Below are positions 15,723 through 24,218 of a stretch of DNA of 42,169 nucleotides, in pieces. Source of the DNA: Novosphingobium sp. (GTDB taxonomy: Bacteria > Pseudomonadota > Alphaproteobacteria > Sphingomonadales > Sphingomonadaceae); assembly GCF_019748365.1 (NCBI RefSeq), contig NZ_JAIEPN010000085.1, positions 1 through 42,169 on the forward strand, given 5' to 3'. The notes under the pieces were generated by a model. The model was not told where the DNA came from. It did no database searches and saw only the letters and a program-made list of their open reading frames with translations. The stretch's first letter is position 1. Each line of letters starts with the position of its first letter. Made by a program: the position numbers and the translations under genes.

Positions 15723-17456
15723 TTAGCGCGACTGCGCCCGCCACCTCTGCACCGTCCGCTCGACGGCCATTTCCTCGCCGCCGGTCTTGCCCCACAGTTC
15801 GGAGAACGAGGGGTCCGCCGATGCCGGGCGCAAGTCGCCGTGCAGTTCGTCGAACGACACGCGGATCGGGATCGAGACGCCTTCGCCGCAGATGATGCAT
15901 TCGCGGTTGCGCAGCGCCGGGATCGAATCGAGGAAGCCGCGCGCGCCTTCGGGCATGGCAGCCTTCACGAAGGCCTGGTCGCGCTCGTTGTTGAGGCGCA
16001 TGGCGATGATCGTGCCGCATTGGCTGAGCACGCCTTCGGCAAGGTCGGACGGGCGCTGCGTGATGAGGCCCAGCGAAACGCCGTACTTGCGGCCTTCCTT
16101 GGCGATGCGCGAAAGGATGCGGCCTACCGACGACCCATTGGAGTTGCGCTCGGCGGGCACGTAACGGTGCGCTTCCTCGCAGACCAGCAGGATCGGCCGG
16201 GTCTCCTCGTCGCGCGACCAGATCGCGTAGTCGAACACGAGGCGCGAGAGCACCGCGACCACAGTCGAGGTGATTTCCGAAGGTACGCCCGAAACGTCGA
16301 TGATCGAGATCGGCTTGCCGTGCGAAGGCAGGCGGAACACGCGGCTGATGAACTCGGCCATCGTATCGCCGACCAGCATGCCGGAGAACATGAACTGGTA
16401 CCGCGGATCGCCGCGCAACTCCTCGATCTTCGTCTTGATCCGCTGATAGGGCACCGAATTGTGGCCCTTGTCGAGCTTGCCCATCTCGTTGTTGAGAATG
16501 TTGATCAGGTCGGACAGCAGATAGGGGATCGGCGAATCGACCGTGATCTTGCCGATCTGCTCGGCCAGGCGATTGCGGTGGCGCGCCTGCAGCAGGCACT
16601 TGCCGAGGATGTCCGAATCGATCTGCCGGTCTGTGCCGGTGGACGTCAGGAACACCTCGCAGTGTTCCTCGAAGTTCATCAGCCAATACGGCATGTTGAG
16701 ATTGGTGACGTCGAGCAGCTGGCCATGGTTGCGGAAGGCCTGCATGTACTCGCCATGCGGGTCGATCATCACGATATGACCCTCGGGCGCCAGCTCGCAG
16801 ATGCGGTGGAGGATCAGCGCGGCGCCGGTCGATTTGCCGGTTCCGGTCGAACCGAGCAGCGCGAAGTGCTTGCCCAGCAGCGCATCGACATAGAGCCCGG
16901 CGCGGATGTCGCGGGTCGGGAACACCGTGCCGATCGTCACGTTGGTGCGCCCGTCGCTCGCGTAGATCTGGCGAAGGTCGGTGCTGGTGGCGGGATAGAT
17001 CGGCGATCCGGGCACCGGATAGCGCGTCACACCGCGGCGGAAACCGTAGATCTTGCCGGTCAGGCGCTCTTCGTCGCCTTCGCCGAGGAAGTCGCACTGC
17101 GCGATGATCACGCCGTCGTGCCCGGCGGTCATGTCCTGCCGCTGCGTGCGCACACTCGCGAGCAGCCAGCCGGTGCCGACCCGAATCTTGAGCTGACTGC
17201 CCACCTGCCCGGCGAGCGAGATCGACGGATCGCTATCCGCCATGCATTCTTCCAGCCGCGTGAGGTCCAGCGCGATTGAGCTGCCTGCACCCGAAACATC
17301 GAGGACATAGCCGATGGGGCGGCGGGCATTGTCGGCGGCCGGGCGCGGCGCACCCCGTGCGTCGCTGTTGACTGCCGGACGCGCACCGTTAGCCGCGAGG
17401 TCGGCGGGGGTTGCCCTGCCGGCACTCTCAAGGCCGTTGATGCTCATATCGCTCAT
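15723..17456 (-). CDS. HerA-type ATP-binding protein (FtsK-HerA superfamily, DUF87)
   Basis: 577 residues. An N-terminal HAS-barrel-like region (about 48-150) precedes a hexameric-motor ATPase: Walker A GSTGTGKST near 202-210, Walker B ILLVCEEAHRYVP, a sensor segment LGLITQRPSDLAEGVLSQC and the arginine-bearing MRLNNERDQAFV. HerA proteins pump DNA, classically with the NurA nuclease in archaeal end resection and with Sir2 or other effectors in some bacterial defence systems. No NurA or effector gene lies nearby, so it looks like a stand-alone housekeeping member. Start at the ATG at 17456 (MSDMSINGLE); 17447 and 17507 are alternatives. The first 45 residues are low complexity. Confidence 0.88.
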   Translation of the reverse strand: MSDMSINGLESAGRATPADLAANGARPAVNSDARGAPRPAADNARRPIGYVLDVSGAGSSIALDLTRLEECMADSDPSISLAGQVGSQLKIRVGTGWLLASVRTQRQDMTAGHDGVIIAQCDFLGEGDEERLTGKIYGFRRGVTRYPVPGSPIYPATSTDLRQIYASDGRTNVTIGTVFPTRDIRAGLYVDALLGKHFALLGSTGTGKSTGAALILHRICELAPEGHIVMIDPHGEYMQAFRNHGQLLDVTNLNMPYWLMNFEEHCEVFLTSTGTDRQIDSDILGKCLLQARHRNRLAEQIGKITVDSPIPYLLSDLINILNNEMGKLDKGHNSVPYQRIKTKIEELRGDPRYQFMFSGMLVGDTMAEFISRVFRLPSHGKPISIIDVSGVPSEITSTVVAVLSRLVFDYAIWSRDEETRPILLVCEEAHRYVPAERNSNGSSVGRILSRIAKEGRKYGVSLGLITQRPSDLAEGVLSQCGTIIAMRLNNERDQAFVKAAMPEGARGFLDSIPALRNRECIICGEGVSIPIRVSFDELHGDLRPASADPSFSELWGKTGGEEMAVERTVQRWRAQSR

Positions 17457-17573
17457 TGCCACCTGATCCCTGCCTGAGAAGGCTTCTTGTAGGCAACGAC
17501 TAACCATCGACGGTTAAAAACTGGCTAAACATTCAAAGTGGCGAGATTTCTGTCATTTGGCGGCGCGCGATTC

Positions 17574-18332
17574 CTAGACCAGCGCGAACAGACGGCCCGC
17601 AATCCAACCCATCGAGATCGATACGATCACCGCGAAGAGGCCGTAGAAGAAGCCGTTGGCCTGCGCATTGTAAGCAACCAGCCGCTCGAAACCTTCCTTG
17701 CGCACGGTCACGCGCGAGATGGCAGAGGCCACCACGCGCCCATCGCGTACGGCAAAGGTTTCGGCAGTATATGTCCCGGTCTGCACGCTCGAGGGCAACG
17801 AAATCCGCGCCTGATAGAGCACCTGCCCGCTGATCTTCACCGCGCCTTCGTTCTCCTGATAAAGCCCCTGCCGCCGCATCAGATCGACCAGACCATCGGA
17901 AAACCGCTTCTGCTCGGCCGGATCGATCACCCCCACCGGCGAAAGCTGCAGCCACTTGAGGCCCATTTCATAGATCGCCGCCGTCTTGCCATCGACCAGC
18001 GCCGCCACCGGGCGCGAGGACGCGAGCGCATAGAAGCTGGGCGCAGAGCGGAATTCGGTGCTGTCGGCATTGACCCAGATGCCCGCGACCTTGCGCTTCT
18101 CGCGCACCACGATCGAACGCGTCGGCCCTTCCAGCAGCACGACGATATCGTAGTCACCCGCGGCCCGCGCGCCTTCGGGGGTGAGGATCGCGCCGAACAG
18201 CAGCAGATCGGCCCCGGTAAAGCCCTGCCGCACCTGAATTTCGTGCTGCGAGATCTCCGGCACGAGAATCGGCCCCCGCGCGCCGGCACAGAGGAACAGG
18301 GCCAGCACCAGCGTGGCGAGCCGCGCCATCAC
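17574..18332 (-). CDS. TIGR02186 family membrane protein (partner of TauE/SafE)
   Basis: 252 residues. A signal peptide (LATLVLALFLCAGA) leads into a periplasmic beta-rich domain starting LVPEISQHEIQVRQGFTGAD, and a single C-terminal helix (GLFAVIVSISMGWIAGRLFA) anchors it. This architecture and sequence fit the TIGR02186 family, which is usually encoded next to a TauE/SafE anion exporter, as here (four-base ATGA overlap at 18329). The presumed role is as an accessory subunit of the exporter, but the biochemistry is unknown to me. Confidence 0.85.
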   Translation of the reverse strand: MMARLATLVLALFLCAGARGPILVPEISQHEIQVRQGFTGADLLLFGAILTPEGARAAGDYDIVVLLEGPTRSIVVREKRKVAGIWVNADSTEFRSAPSFYALASSRPVAALVDGKTAAIYEMGLKWLQLSPVGVIDPAEQKRFSDGLVDLMRRQGLYQENEGAVKISGQVLYQARISLPSSVQTGTYTAETFAVRDGRVVASAISRVTVRKEGFERLVAYNAQANGFFYGLFAVIVSISMGWIAGRLFALV

Positions 18333-19243
18333 TGCGTCACCACCGTATAGATTTCATCCGGCCGATAGCCGAGTCCCAGCGCCATTCGGATCGCGACACC
18401 CAGCACGATCACCGCAAGAATGAGCCGCAGTTGCTCGGGCTTGGCCTTCTGCGCGAACTGGGCGCCGACCTGCGCCCCGGTCACCGATCCGATCAGCAGC
18501 ATGACCGCAAGCACGATATCGACAGCGCGCGTCGTCAGCGCATGCATCATCGTCGTTGCCATGGTCACGAACAGGATCTGGAACAGCGACGTGCCGACCA
18601 CCACCGTCACTCCCATGCCGAGGATGTAGAGCATCGCGGGGACGAGGATGAACCCGCCGCCAATGCCCATCAGCATGGTGAGAATGCCGGTAAAAATGCC
18701 CAGCAGCAGCGGCGCGAGCGGCGAGATGTAGAGCCCCGAACGATAGAAGCGCCAGCGCAGCGGCAGGCTGGCGACCAGCGGATGGTGCCGGCGCTTGCGC
18801 GGCGGTAACGGCCTGCCGCTGCGCTCGGCCCTGAGCGCACCGAGGCTTTCATGGGCCATCAGCCCGCCAATCCCGCCGAGCATGAGCACGTAGAGGATAT
18901 TGATCACCGTATCGATCTGGCCCAGCGCCTCCAGCAGGCGGAACAGCAGCGCGCCAAGGCCGGTGCCGATCACCCCGCCCGCCACCAGCACGCCGCCCAT
19001 CTGGTAGTCGATCCCGCCGCGCCGGGCATGAGCAAACGCCCCCGAAACGCTAGCGCCCGTCACCTGACTTGCCGCAGAGGCCGCCGCCACCGTGGGCGGC
19101 ACGCCGTAGAAGATGAGGAGCGGCGTTGTCAGAAACCCGCCGCCCACGCCGAACATGCCCGATAGCAGCCCCGTCAGTGCACCCAGCATGACGATGACGA
19201 GGCCATTGACCGAAAGATTCGCGATGGGGAGGTAAACATCCAT
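18329..19243 (-). CDS. TauE/SafE family sulfite/organosulfur anion exporter
   Basis: 304 residues, about eight membrane helices in two repeats. The repeat motif is visible twice: GLLSGMFGVGGGFLTTPLL near the N-terminus and GILTMLMGIGGGFILVPAML in the second half. TauE/SafE proteins move sulfite, sulfoacetate or related anions across the inner membrane. A charged loop (ERSGRPLPPRKRRHHP) separates the halves. It is the first gene of a coupled pair with the TIGR02186 protein. Actual substrate cannot be told; sulfite is the family default. Confidence 0.88.
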   Translation of the reverse strand: MDVYLPIANLSVNGLVIVMLGALTGLLSGMFGVGGGFLTTPLLIFYGVPPTVAAASAASQVTGASVSGAFAHARRGGIDYQMGGVLVAGGVIGTGLGALLFRLLEALGQIDTVINILYVLMLGGIGGLMAHESLGALRAERSGRPLPPRKRRHHPLVASLPLRWRFYRSGLYISPLAPLLLGIFTGILTMLMGIGGGFILVPAMLYILGMGVTVVVGTSLFQILFVTMATTMMHALTTRAVDIVLAVMLLIGSVTGAQVGAQFAQKAKPEQLRLILAVIVLGVAIRMALGLGYRPDEIYTVVTQ

Positions 19244-19306
19244 CCTGCGGCGGAGGCTAGCCGCTCTGCCGCCAGTTGGAAACGTTGGCGCGGTGGTTTT
19301 TCCCGA

Positions 19307-20491
19307 TCAGAATCCCGTCGCCACCGTAAGTGCCGGGCCTGATCCCGGCTCGGCCCGTCCGGCAACCCGAAAGCGCCAGTCCACGCCGACCCGCACGCCG
19401 ATCCGCCGCGAAGCTGGCCCCACCATGCCTCGCAGTTCAATTCGCGGCCCCACATCAAGCCGCGCCGCCCCGCGCTGGCCGCCGCTCCACACCGCGCCGC
19501 CCGCGCTGAGCTGGATACCATGCAGCGGTCGCATCACTCGCCGCTGCAGGCCCGCGGAAAGGTCGTAGAACGGCGTCGCATCCCGCCCCCCGGCCCAGCC
19601 GCCCTGAGCATAGACCTCCGCCTCGACATCAAGGGGCAGGCGAAGGGGCGGCAGTTCGGTCACCGCCATCACCACCGGGCGAGTCCGGATCTGGCTGCTC
19701 TGCGCCTGCAGCCGCCATTCGCCGAGCACGGCAATCGGCACACGCCGCACCGGTCGCACCATCAGGCCAAGAGCCGCCTCGTTCTGGCGCTCCTGCGTGG
19801 CGACCGCCGCCGAGGCGCGCAGGTAGACTTGCGGCCTGAGCGCGCTGGCCGGCGCAATGCCATAGCGCAGCACCGCCCCGGCCTGGCTCCCGCCATAGGC
19901 TGCGGCCCGGGCGGACAACGCCGGCGGCTGATTGCCGCTGCGAACGAAGAGCCAGCTGTCCGCGGACCAGCGCCGCAACCGCGGTTGCGGTTCGCCTCGC
20001 GGTGGTTCCCCGTCCTTCTGGCGCGGGGCTGGGAGATAGGACAGACGCGGGCCCTCGAACTCGGTACCGCCCCCATAAGGCTCCGCGTCGACAGCAGGCG
20101 GCGACCCGCCTGCGGTGAACGCAGGCCGGAGTGCAAAAGCGACCTCCTGCTGCGCACCCTGGTGTCCGAAATCGGCTGCGCTGCCGCCGGCAGGTCGCCG
20201 CGCCGCGCCTGCTGCCGCGCGGCGCGACACATAGGGCATCGCCAGCGTGGCAAGCCCGGCATTGTCCTGGTCCGGCGCGAGCGGCATTCCGGGCTGCGGT
20301 GCCGGGGCGGCCATGCGTAGCGGCTGAGTATCACCGGCAATCTGCCGCGTCCTCGCAGCGGCATCGCCTTCCACCGCAATCAGGGTCACGCGCACGGCGA
20401 TCCACATCGTCAGGATCATCGCCAGCGCAATGACCGGCTGGCCGCGCGGAACCCTGCCCCCGCGCTCCAACGTGCTTCGGGGCGGCGTCAT
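19307..20491 (-). CDS. Membrane-anchored protein with NfrA-C-terminal-like barrel region
   Basis: 394 residues. One N-terminal helix (VIALAMILTMWIAVRVTLIA) is followed by about 140 residues of proline/alanine-rich linker, then from about residue 170 by alternating short strands: WLFVRSGNQPPALSARAAAY, VYLRASAAVAT, EVYAQGGWAGGRDATPFYD, IQLSAGGAVWSGGQRGAARL, and a final phenylalanine (TVATGF), as in outer-membrane barrels. The strand region recalls the C-terminal part of NfrA, but this is a resemblance from reading only, and the TPR domain of NfrA is absent. The gene starts 13 bases after the NfrB-like glycosyltransferase ends, so they should act together. Confidence 0.65.
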   Translation of the reverse strand: MTPPRSTLERGGRVPRGQPVIALAMILTMWIAVRVTLIAVEGDAAARTRQIAGDTQPLRMAAPAPQPGMPLAPDQDNAGLATLAMPYVSRRAAAGAARRPAGGSAADFGHQGAQQEVAFALRPAFTAGGSPPAVDAEPYGGGTEFEGPRLSYLPAPRQKDGEPPRGEPQPRLRRWSADSWLFVRSGNQPPALSARAAAYGGSQAGAVLRYGIAPASALRPQVYLRASAAVATQERQNEAALGLMVRPVRRVPIAVLGEWRLQAQSSQIRTRPVVMAVTELPPLRLPLDVEAEVYAQGGWAGGRDATPFYDLSAGLQRRVMRPLHGIQLSAGGAVWSGGQRGAARLDVGPRIELRGMVGPASRRIGVRVGVDWRFRVAGRAEPGSGPALTVATGF

Positions 20492-20504
20492 CCCGGCGCC
20501 TGAT

Positions 20505-21884
20505 TCAGCGGACCGGGGCGAGCGCAGGATGGCTCATGTGAATGGTGTGGTCCCACTTGACCCTGCCGCTGTAGAGCGAGACGACATAGGCCGCCAAGGC
20601 GCGCCGTCCGGCCATGATCGCGATCACATTGGCCAGCGGCATGCGCAGCACCGCCATGATCCCCTCACCCAGCGAATATTCGTGCGCCGTGAACACCGCG
20701 CGAAACAGACAGCGCCAGGCAAGGCCGACAAAGTTGGCGATCAGCAGCACTTTCAGCAGGGGATCGATCGGATGCGGTCGATAGGCCCCCAGCTGCGAAG
20801 CAATGTACAGGACAGGTGATATGATCAGCAACAGGTAGGCTGCTGCCAGCACGATGGCGGTCAGCGGCGCACGGCGATCACGCAGCCGCATCCACAACTC
20901 GAGCGGACGCGCATCCCACCCCAGCCTGTCCCAGCCCTGGAAGGCAATGCCGTGCATCCACCGGGTCTTCTGGCGCACCGATGAGCCAAGGCCCGCCGGA
21001 AAGAACTCGCGCGTCGCCACCAGATGCCCCTCGGCATCCCGCATCCGCACGAACCTCGCCGCCCCACCGATCTGACCGACAAGCAGGCCGCATTCATAAT
21101 CCTCGGTCAGGCATTCGGCAGCGAACGGCTCCTCCATCCCGCGCCGGGCCGCGATGGCTTCCACCGCAGCGCGGCTGAACGCGCATCCCACACCGGCAGA
21201 GGGCAGGCCCACGCCCAGCCAGTCGCGCACCACCATCGCCTTGCCGTGCGATTCGGCAAATTCGTCGCAATAGTGGCCGGCAATCCAGCGTGATCCCGAT
21301 TGCGGCTCGGGGCGGACCGGCAATTGCACGAAGTCGGCATCATCTAGCCCGCGATCCAGCAGCGAGAGCGCCGCGGGATGTACCATGTCCTCGGCATCGT
21401 GCAGAACCACGCTGCGCGCGCGGAAGCCACCGCGCTTCTCGTCCTCCACCAGCGCGGCATAAAGCCGGTTGAGGCAATCGGCCTTGGTCGTCGGCCCTGC
21501 ACAATCATGCACCACGATGCGAAGCCGCGGATCGTGCGCCGCCGCCACCATCGCCGTCAGCGTTCCGGGATCATTGCGATAGCAGCCCGCATAGACGCGC
21601 AGCTCTTTCTGCGGCCACACTTTCAGCGTATGCGTAAGCATCGCGCCAACCACGGCGGCTTCCTGCCAGGCTGGAACGAGCACCGCAGCCACCCCACGCA
21701 AAGGGGCGTCGCAATCCGCCGGCGCCTTGCCTGTATGGACCCTTCCGGTCAGCCGAAGCCAGAGCCAGAGGACGTCGATTCCGAATTCATCAAGGCAACC
21801 CACCGCGAACCAGATCGCAGCGAAAAGAAGAAGCTCATGCTCGGCACGTCCGAGCCACTCCAATGCCGTGTAAAACGGCGTCAT
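20505..21884 (-). CDS. NfrB-like processive glycosyltransferase (GT2, membrane)
   Basis: 459 residues. An N-terminal helix (LLLFAAIWFAVGCLD), a cytosolic GT2 domain (about 60-330), and about three C-terminal helices (AIVLAAAYLLLIISPVLYIA and after). It has the processive-synthase set: PAWQEAAVVGAML, HDAEDMVHP (DxD equivalent), TEDYECG and QKTRW (the QxxRW motif of cellulose-synthase-type enzymes). The layout matches phage N4 adsorption protein B (NfrB), which polymerises and exports a surface glycan in E. coli. The C-terminal MshEN-type c-di-GMP domain of E. coli NfrB is missing: the protein ends soon after the last helix. Followed after 13 bases by a probable partner protein. Confidence 0.82.
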   Translation of the reverse strand: MTPFYTALEWLGRAEHELLLFAAIWFAVGCLDEFGIDVLWLWLRLTGRVHTGKAPADCDAPLRGVAAVLVPAWQEAAVVGAMLTHTLKVWPQKELRVYAGCYRNDPGTLTAMVAAAHDPRLRIVVHDCAGPTTKADCLNRLYAALVEDEKRGGFRARSVVLHDAEDMVHPAALSLLDRGLDDADFVQLPVRPEPQSGSRWIAGHYCDEFAESHGKAMVVRDWLGVGLPSAGVGCAFSRAAVEAIAARRGMEEPFAAECLTEDYECGLLVGQIGGAARFVRMRDAEGHLVATREFFPAGLGSSVRQKTRWMHGIAFQGWDRLGWDARPLELWMRLRDRRAPLTAIVLAAAYLLLIISPVLYIASQLGAYRPHPIDPLLKVLLIANFVGLAWRCLFRAVFTAHEYSLGEGIMAVLRMPLANVIAIMAGRRALAAYVVSLYSGRVKWDHTIHMSHPALAPVR

Positions 21885-21985
21885 TGCCTTGCCCTCGAGC
21901 CAAAAGAGGCACTATTCCGCGCAGTGCAAATTACGCCTGATTACCTGACGTTGCAACGATACCAGACCTGAGGATTGGTTCGAGA
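21885..21985. promoter_or_regulatory. Divergent intergenic region, NfrB-like gene / nhaA
   Basis: About 100 bases separate two divergent start codons, so promoters for both must be here. A perfect ten-base palindrome CGTTGCAACG lies at 21949-21958, about 30 bases before nhaA. It could be an operator half or chance. No confident promoter hexamers were picked out. Confidence 0.3.
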
Positions 21986-23158
21986 ATGGCGAGAAACCTT
22001 GGTTCTGGAGGGCTTCGCAGCAAGCTCGCAGCGAGCGAGGCGGCACCGGGTCTGGTGCTCATGGCCTGCGCCGCAGTGGCGCTCGTGCTCGCCAACTCGC
22101 CGCTCGCCGATGCGTGGCACGATCTCTTTCTCCACCCGCTGCCGTGGAGCCCGGTGCCGCGGGTCGAGAACCTGCACGCATGGATCAATGATGGCCTGAT
22201 GGCAGTTTTCTTCTTCGTGGTCGGTCTTGAAATCAAACGGGAATTCGTGATGGGCGCGCTGGCGGACAATGCCCGCCGGCGCCTGCCGGTGATTGCGGCC
22301 CTCGCCGGCATGGCCGCCCCGGCACTGGTCTACCTCGGCGTGACGGGCAGCCACCCCGAGCTCCGCAATGGCTGGGCGATCCCTGCCGCCACCGATATCG
22401 CCTTCGCGCTGGGCGTGCTGGCCCTGCTGGGCAGCCGCGTCCCGCCCTCGGTGCGGCTCTTCCTGCTTACCGTTGCCGTGGTCGACGATATTGGTGCCAT
22501 CGCGGTTATCGCGGTCTTCTACACGACCTCACTCGCACTCGGCTGGCTCGCCCTCGCAATCGCGTTCTTCGCGGCGATGGCAGCTTTGAACCGATTTGGT
22601 GTGCGGGCGCTGCCGCCCTATCTGATGCTGGCGGCGGCGCTGTGGTTTGCGGTGCTCCATTCGGGCATTCACGCGACGGTGGCGGGCGTGCTGGCCGCCT
22701 TCACCATCCCGGTCGCGCTCGATCGCCATGGAGATAGCCCGCTGCTGCGGCTCGAACACGCGCTGGTGGGGGTGAGCGGTTTCCTGATCGTCCCGCTGTT
22801 CGGGCTTGCCAATGCCGGTGTCGCGCTGGGTGCGGGCGATCCGCTGGCGCCCCTCCCGCTGGGAATCGCGCTGGGCCTGATCGCGGGCAAACAGGCCGGG
22901 GTCATGCTTGCGGTGCTGGGCTGCGAGCGGCTTGGCATTGCCGCCCGCCCCGCCGGTGCGGGTGCGCTCCACTTGTGGGGCATGGCACTGCTCTGCGGCA
23001 TCGGCTTCACAATGAGCCTGTTCATCGGCGCGCTTGCCTTCACCGATGCACCGCAGCTGGTCGAAGATGCCAAGCTCGGCGTGCTCGGCGGCTCGCTCAT
23101 TTCGGCGCTGGCGGGGGCGGCAGTGCTGCGCATGGCCCCGCGCGTCGCGGCAGACTGA
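21986..23158 (+). CDS. nhaA: Na+/H+ antiporter NhaA
   Basis: 390 residues with about 12 helices. NhaA swaps internal Na+ or Li+ for external protons in pH and salt homeostasis. The key residues are in place: PAATDIAFALGVLALLG (equivalent of Asp133) and TVAVVDDIGAIAVIAVFYT (the Asp163-Asp164 pair of E. coli NhaA), plus FFFVVGLEIKREFVMGAL and CGIGFTMSLFIGALAF. Start ATG at 21986 with GAGG about 12 bases upstream. It stands alone, divergent from the NfrB-like gene and 103 bases before dps. Confidence 0.96.
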   Translation: MARNLGSGGLRSKLAASEAAPGLVLMACAAVALVLANSPLADAWHDLFLHPLPWSPVPRVENLHAWINDGLMAVFFFVVGLEIKREFVMGALADNARRRLPVIAALAGMAAPALVYLGVTGSHPELRNGWAIPAATDIAFALGVLALLGSRVPPSVRLFLLTVAVVDDIGAIAVIAVFYTTSLALGWLALAIAFFAAMAALNRFGVRALPPYLMLAAALWFAVLHSGIHATVAGVLAAFTIPVALDRHGDSPLLRLEHALVGVSGFLIVPLFGLANAGVALGAGDPLAPLPLGIALGLIAGKQAGVMLAVLGCERLGIAARPAGAGALHLWGMALLCGIGFTMSLFIGALAFTDAPQLVEDAKLGVLGGSLISALAGAAVLRMAPRVAAD

Positions 23159-23171
23159 TCGAGCACCGCGA

Positions 23172-23196
23172 TCACCCTGAACCGGATTCTGGGTGA
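23172..23196. promoter_or_regulatory. Interrupted palindrome between nhaA and dps
   Basis: Arms TCACCCTGAA (23172-23181) and TTCTGGGTGA (23187-23196) pair in nine of ten positions across a five-base CCGGA centre. It lies 14 bases after the nhaA stop and 65 bases before dps. It may be the nhaA terminator stem (no T-run follows) or an operator for dps. The evidence does not decide. Confidence 0.4.
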
Positions 23197-23261
23197 AACT
23201 TCAACGCCGAACGGGTGTATCAGGGGCAGCAGCCCAGACTCGCACCGAAAGGACGAACGTT

Positions 23262-23717
23262 ATGCCCGGTGACAATGCTTCCAAGGCCCTGATCGATACG
23301 CTCAACGGCCTCCTCGCCGATTACTTCGCGCTCTATCTCAAGACCAAGAACTATCACTGGCACGTCAAGGGCCCGCAGTTCCATGATCTGCATCTCCTGT
23401 TCGACGCGCAGGCCACCGAGCTTTTCGCGCTGACTGACGTGATCGCCGAGCGCGTACGCAAGAACGGCGGCAACACGCTGACCTCGATCGGCGCCATCGC
23501 CGGCCGCACCGCCATTGCCGATGACGACCGCAGCGGCGTCGATGCCATGGCAATGGTCGCCGCGCTGCGCGACGACAACGCCGCGCTGGTCGAACGGATC
23601 CGTGCCGCCAAGGCCGCCGCGACCGCAGCGGGTGACAACGCCACCGAAGGCATGGCCGATGATTGGACCGATCAGGCCCAGCAGCGGGTGTGGTTCCTCA
23701 GCTCGATTCTCGGCTGA
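23262..23717 (+). CDS. dps: DNA starvation/stationary-phase protection protein Dps
   Basis: 151 residues, a ferritin-like mini-cage that oxidises and stores iron and shields DNA under stress. The diagnostic segment reads KNYHWHVKGPQFHDLHLLFD, carrying the histidine and carboxylate ligands of the inter-subunit ferroxidase site; the C-terminus is short and lacks a lysine-rich DNA-binding tail of the E. coli type. I chose the ATG at 23262, preceded by AAAGGACG; a longer reading from 23193 adds an unlikely arginine-rich stretch. Monocistronic, followed 15 bases later by a Nudix gene that may be co-transcribed. Confidence 0.93.
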   Translation: MPGDNASKALIDTLNGLLADYFALYLKTKNYHWHVKGPQFHDLHLLFDAQATELFALTDVIAERVRKNGGNTLTSIGAIAGRTAIADDDRSGVDAMAMVAALRDDNAALVERIRAAKAAATAAGDNATEGMADDWTDQAQQRVWFLSSILG

Positions 23718-23732
23718 TCGGCCCTGCTGCCG

Positions 23733-24218
23733 GTGATTTCCCGCCTGCCACCTCCGCTGCACCGGGCTCTACTGCGCATCGGGCAGCCGATTCGCCTGGG
23801 TCTCTGGGGTCTCATGCGGCGGGAAATGCGCGGCTGCGGCGTGCTGGCGTTTGATGGCGCCGGGCGGCTGCTGATGGTGCGCCACAGCTATCATCAGCGG
23901 GACCGCTGGCTGCTGCCCGGCGGCGGGCTCGCGCGCGGCGAGGACCCGGTGGCGGCGGGCACGCGCGAACTGCTGGAGGAAGCGGGCTGCCGGCTGGCCG
24001 ACGGCGTGTGGATCGGCACCGATCTGCGCCGGATGCCGGGCGGCTGGATCAACCGGATCGAGCTGGTCTCGGGCCGCAGCGACGGCACGCCGCGCGCCGA
24101 TGGTCGCGAGATCGCCGAGGCCGGCTGGTTCGCATTGGATGCCCTGCCGCCCAGCACCGGCGCCATTGTCCACACCGCGCTCGACATCTGGCGGAAGTCG
24201 CAGGCCTCAGAACGGTAG
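23733..24218 (+). CDS. Nudix hydrolase
   Basis: 161 residues. The Nudix box is complete: GGLARGE-DPVAAGT-RELLEEAG (Gx5Ex7REx2EExG), the Mg2+-binding catalytic loop that cleaves nucleoside-diphosphate-linked compounds. The strand before it is VLAFDGAGRLLMVRHSY. Substrate unknown. The start is GTG at 23733, 15 bases after dps; an ATG at 23814 just before the domain is a real alternative. Its 3' end overlaps dinB (opposite strand) by 12 bases. Confidence 0.85.
   Translation: MISRLPPPLHRALLRIGQPIRLGLWGLMRREMRGCGVLAFDGAGRLLMVRHSYHQRDRWLLPGGGLARGEDPVAAGTRELLEEAGCRLADGVWIGTDLRRMPGGWINRIELVSGRSDGTPRADGREIAEAGWFALDALPPSTGAIVHTALDIWRKSQASER

Noticed and set aside
15723..17456. HerA as part of an antiphage defence island.
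   Set aside because: No Sir2, DUF4297, NurA or other effector gene is adjacent, and the neighbours are ordinary core genes.
23197..23261. EcfG general-stress promoter for dps.
   Set aside because: No GGAAC with a matching CGTT at 16-17 bases was found.
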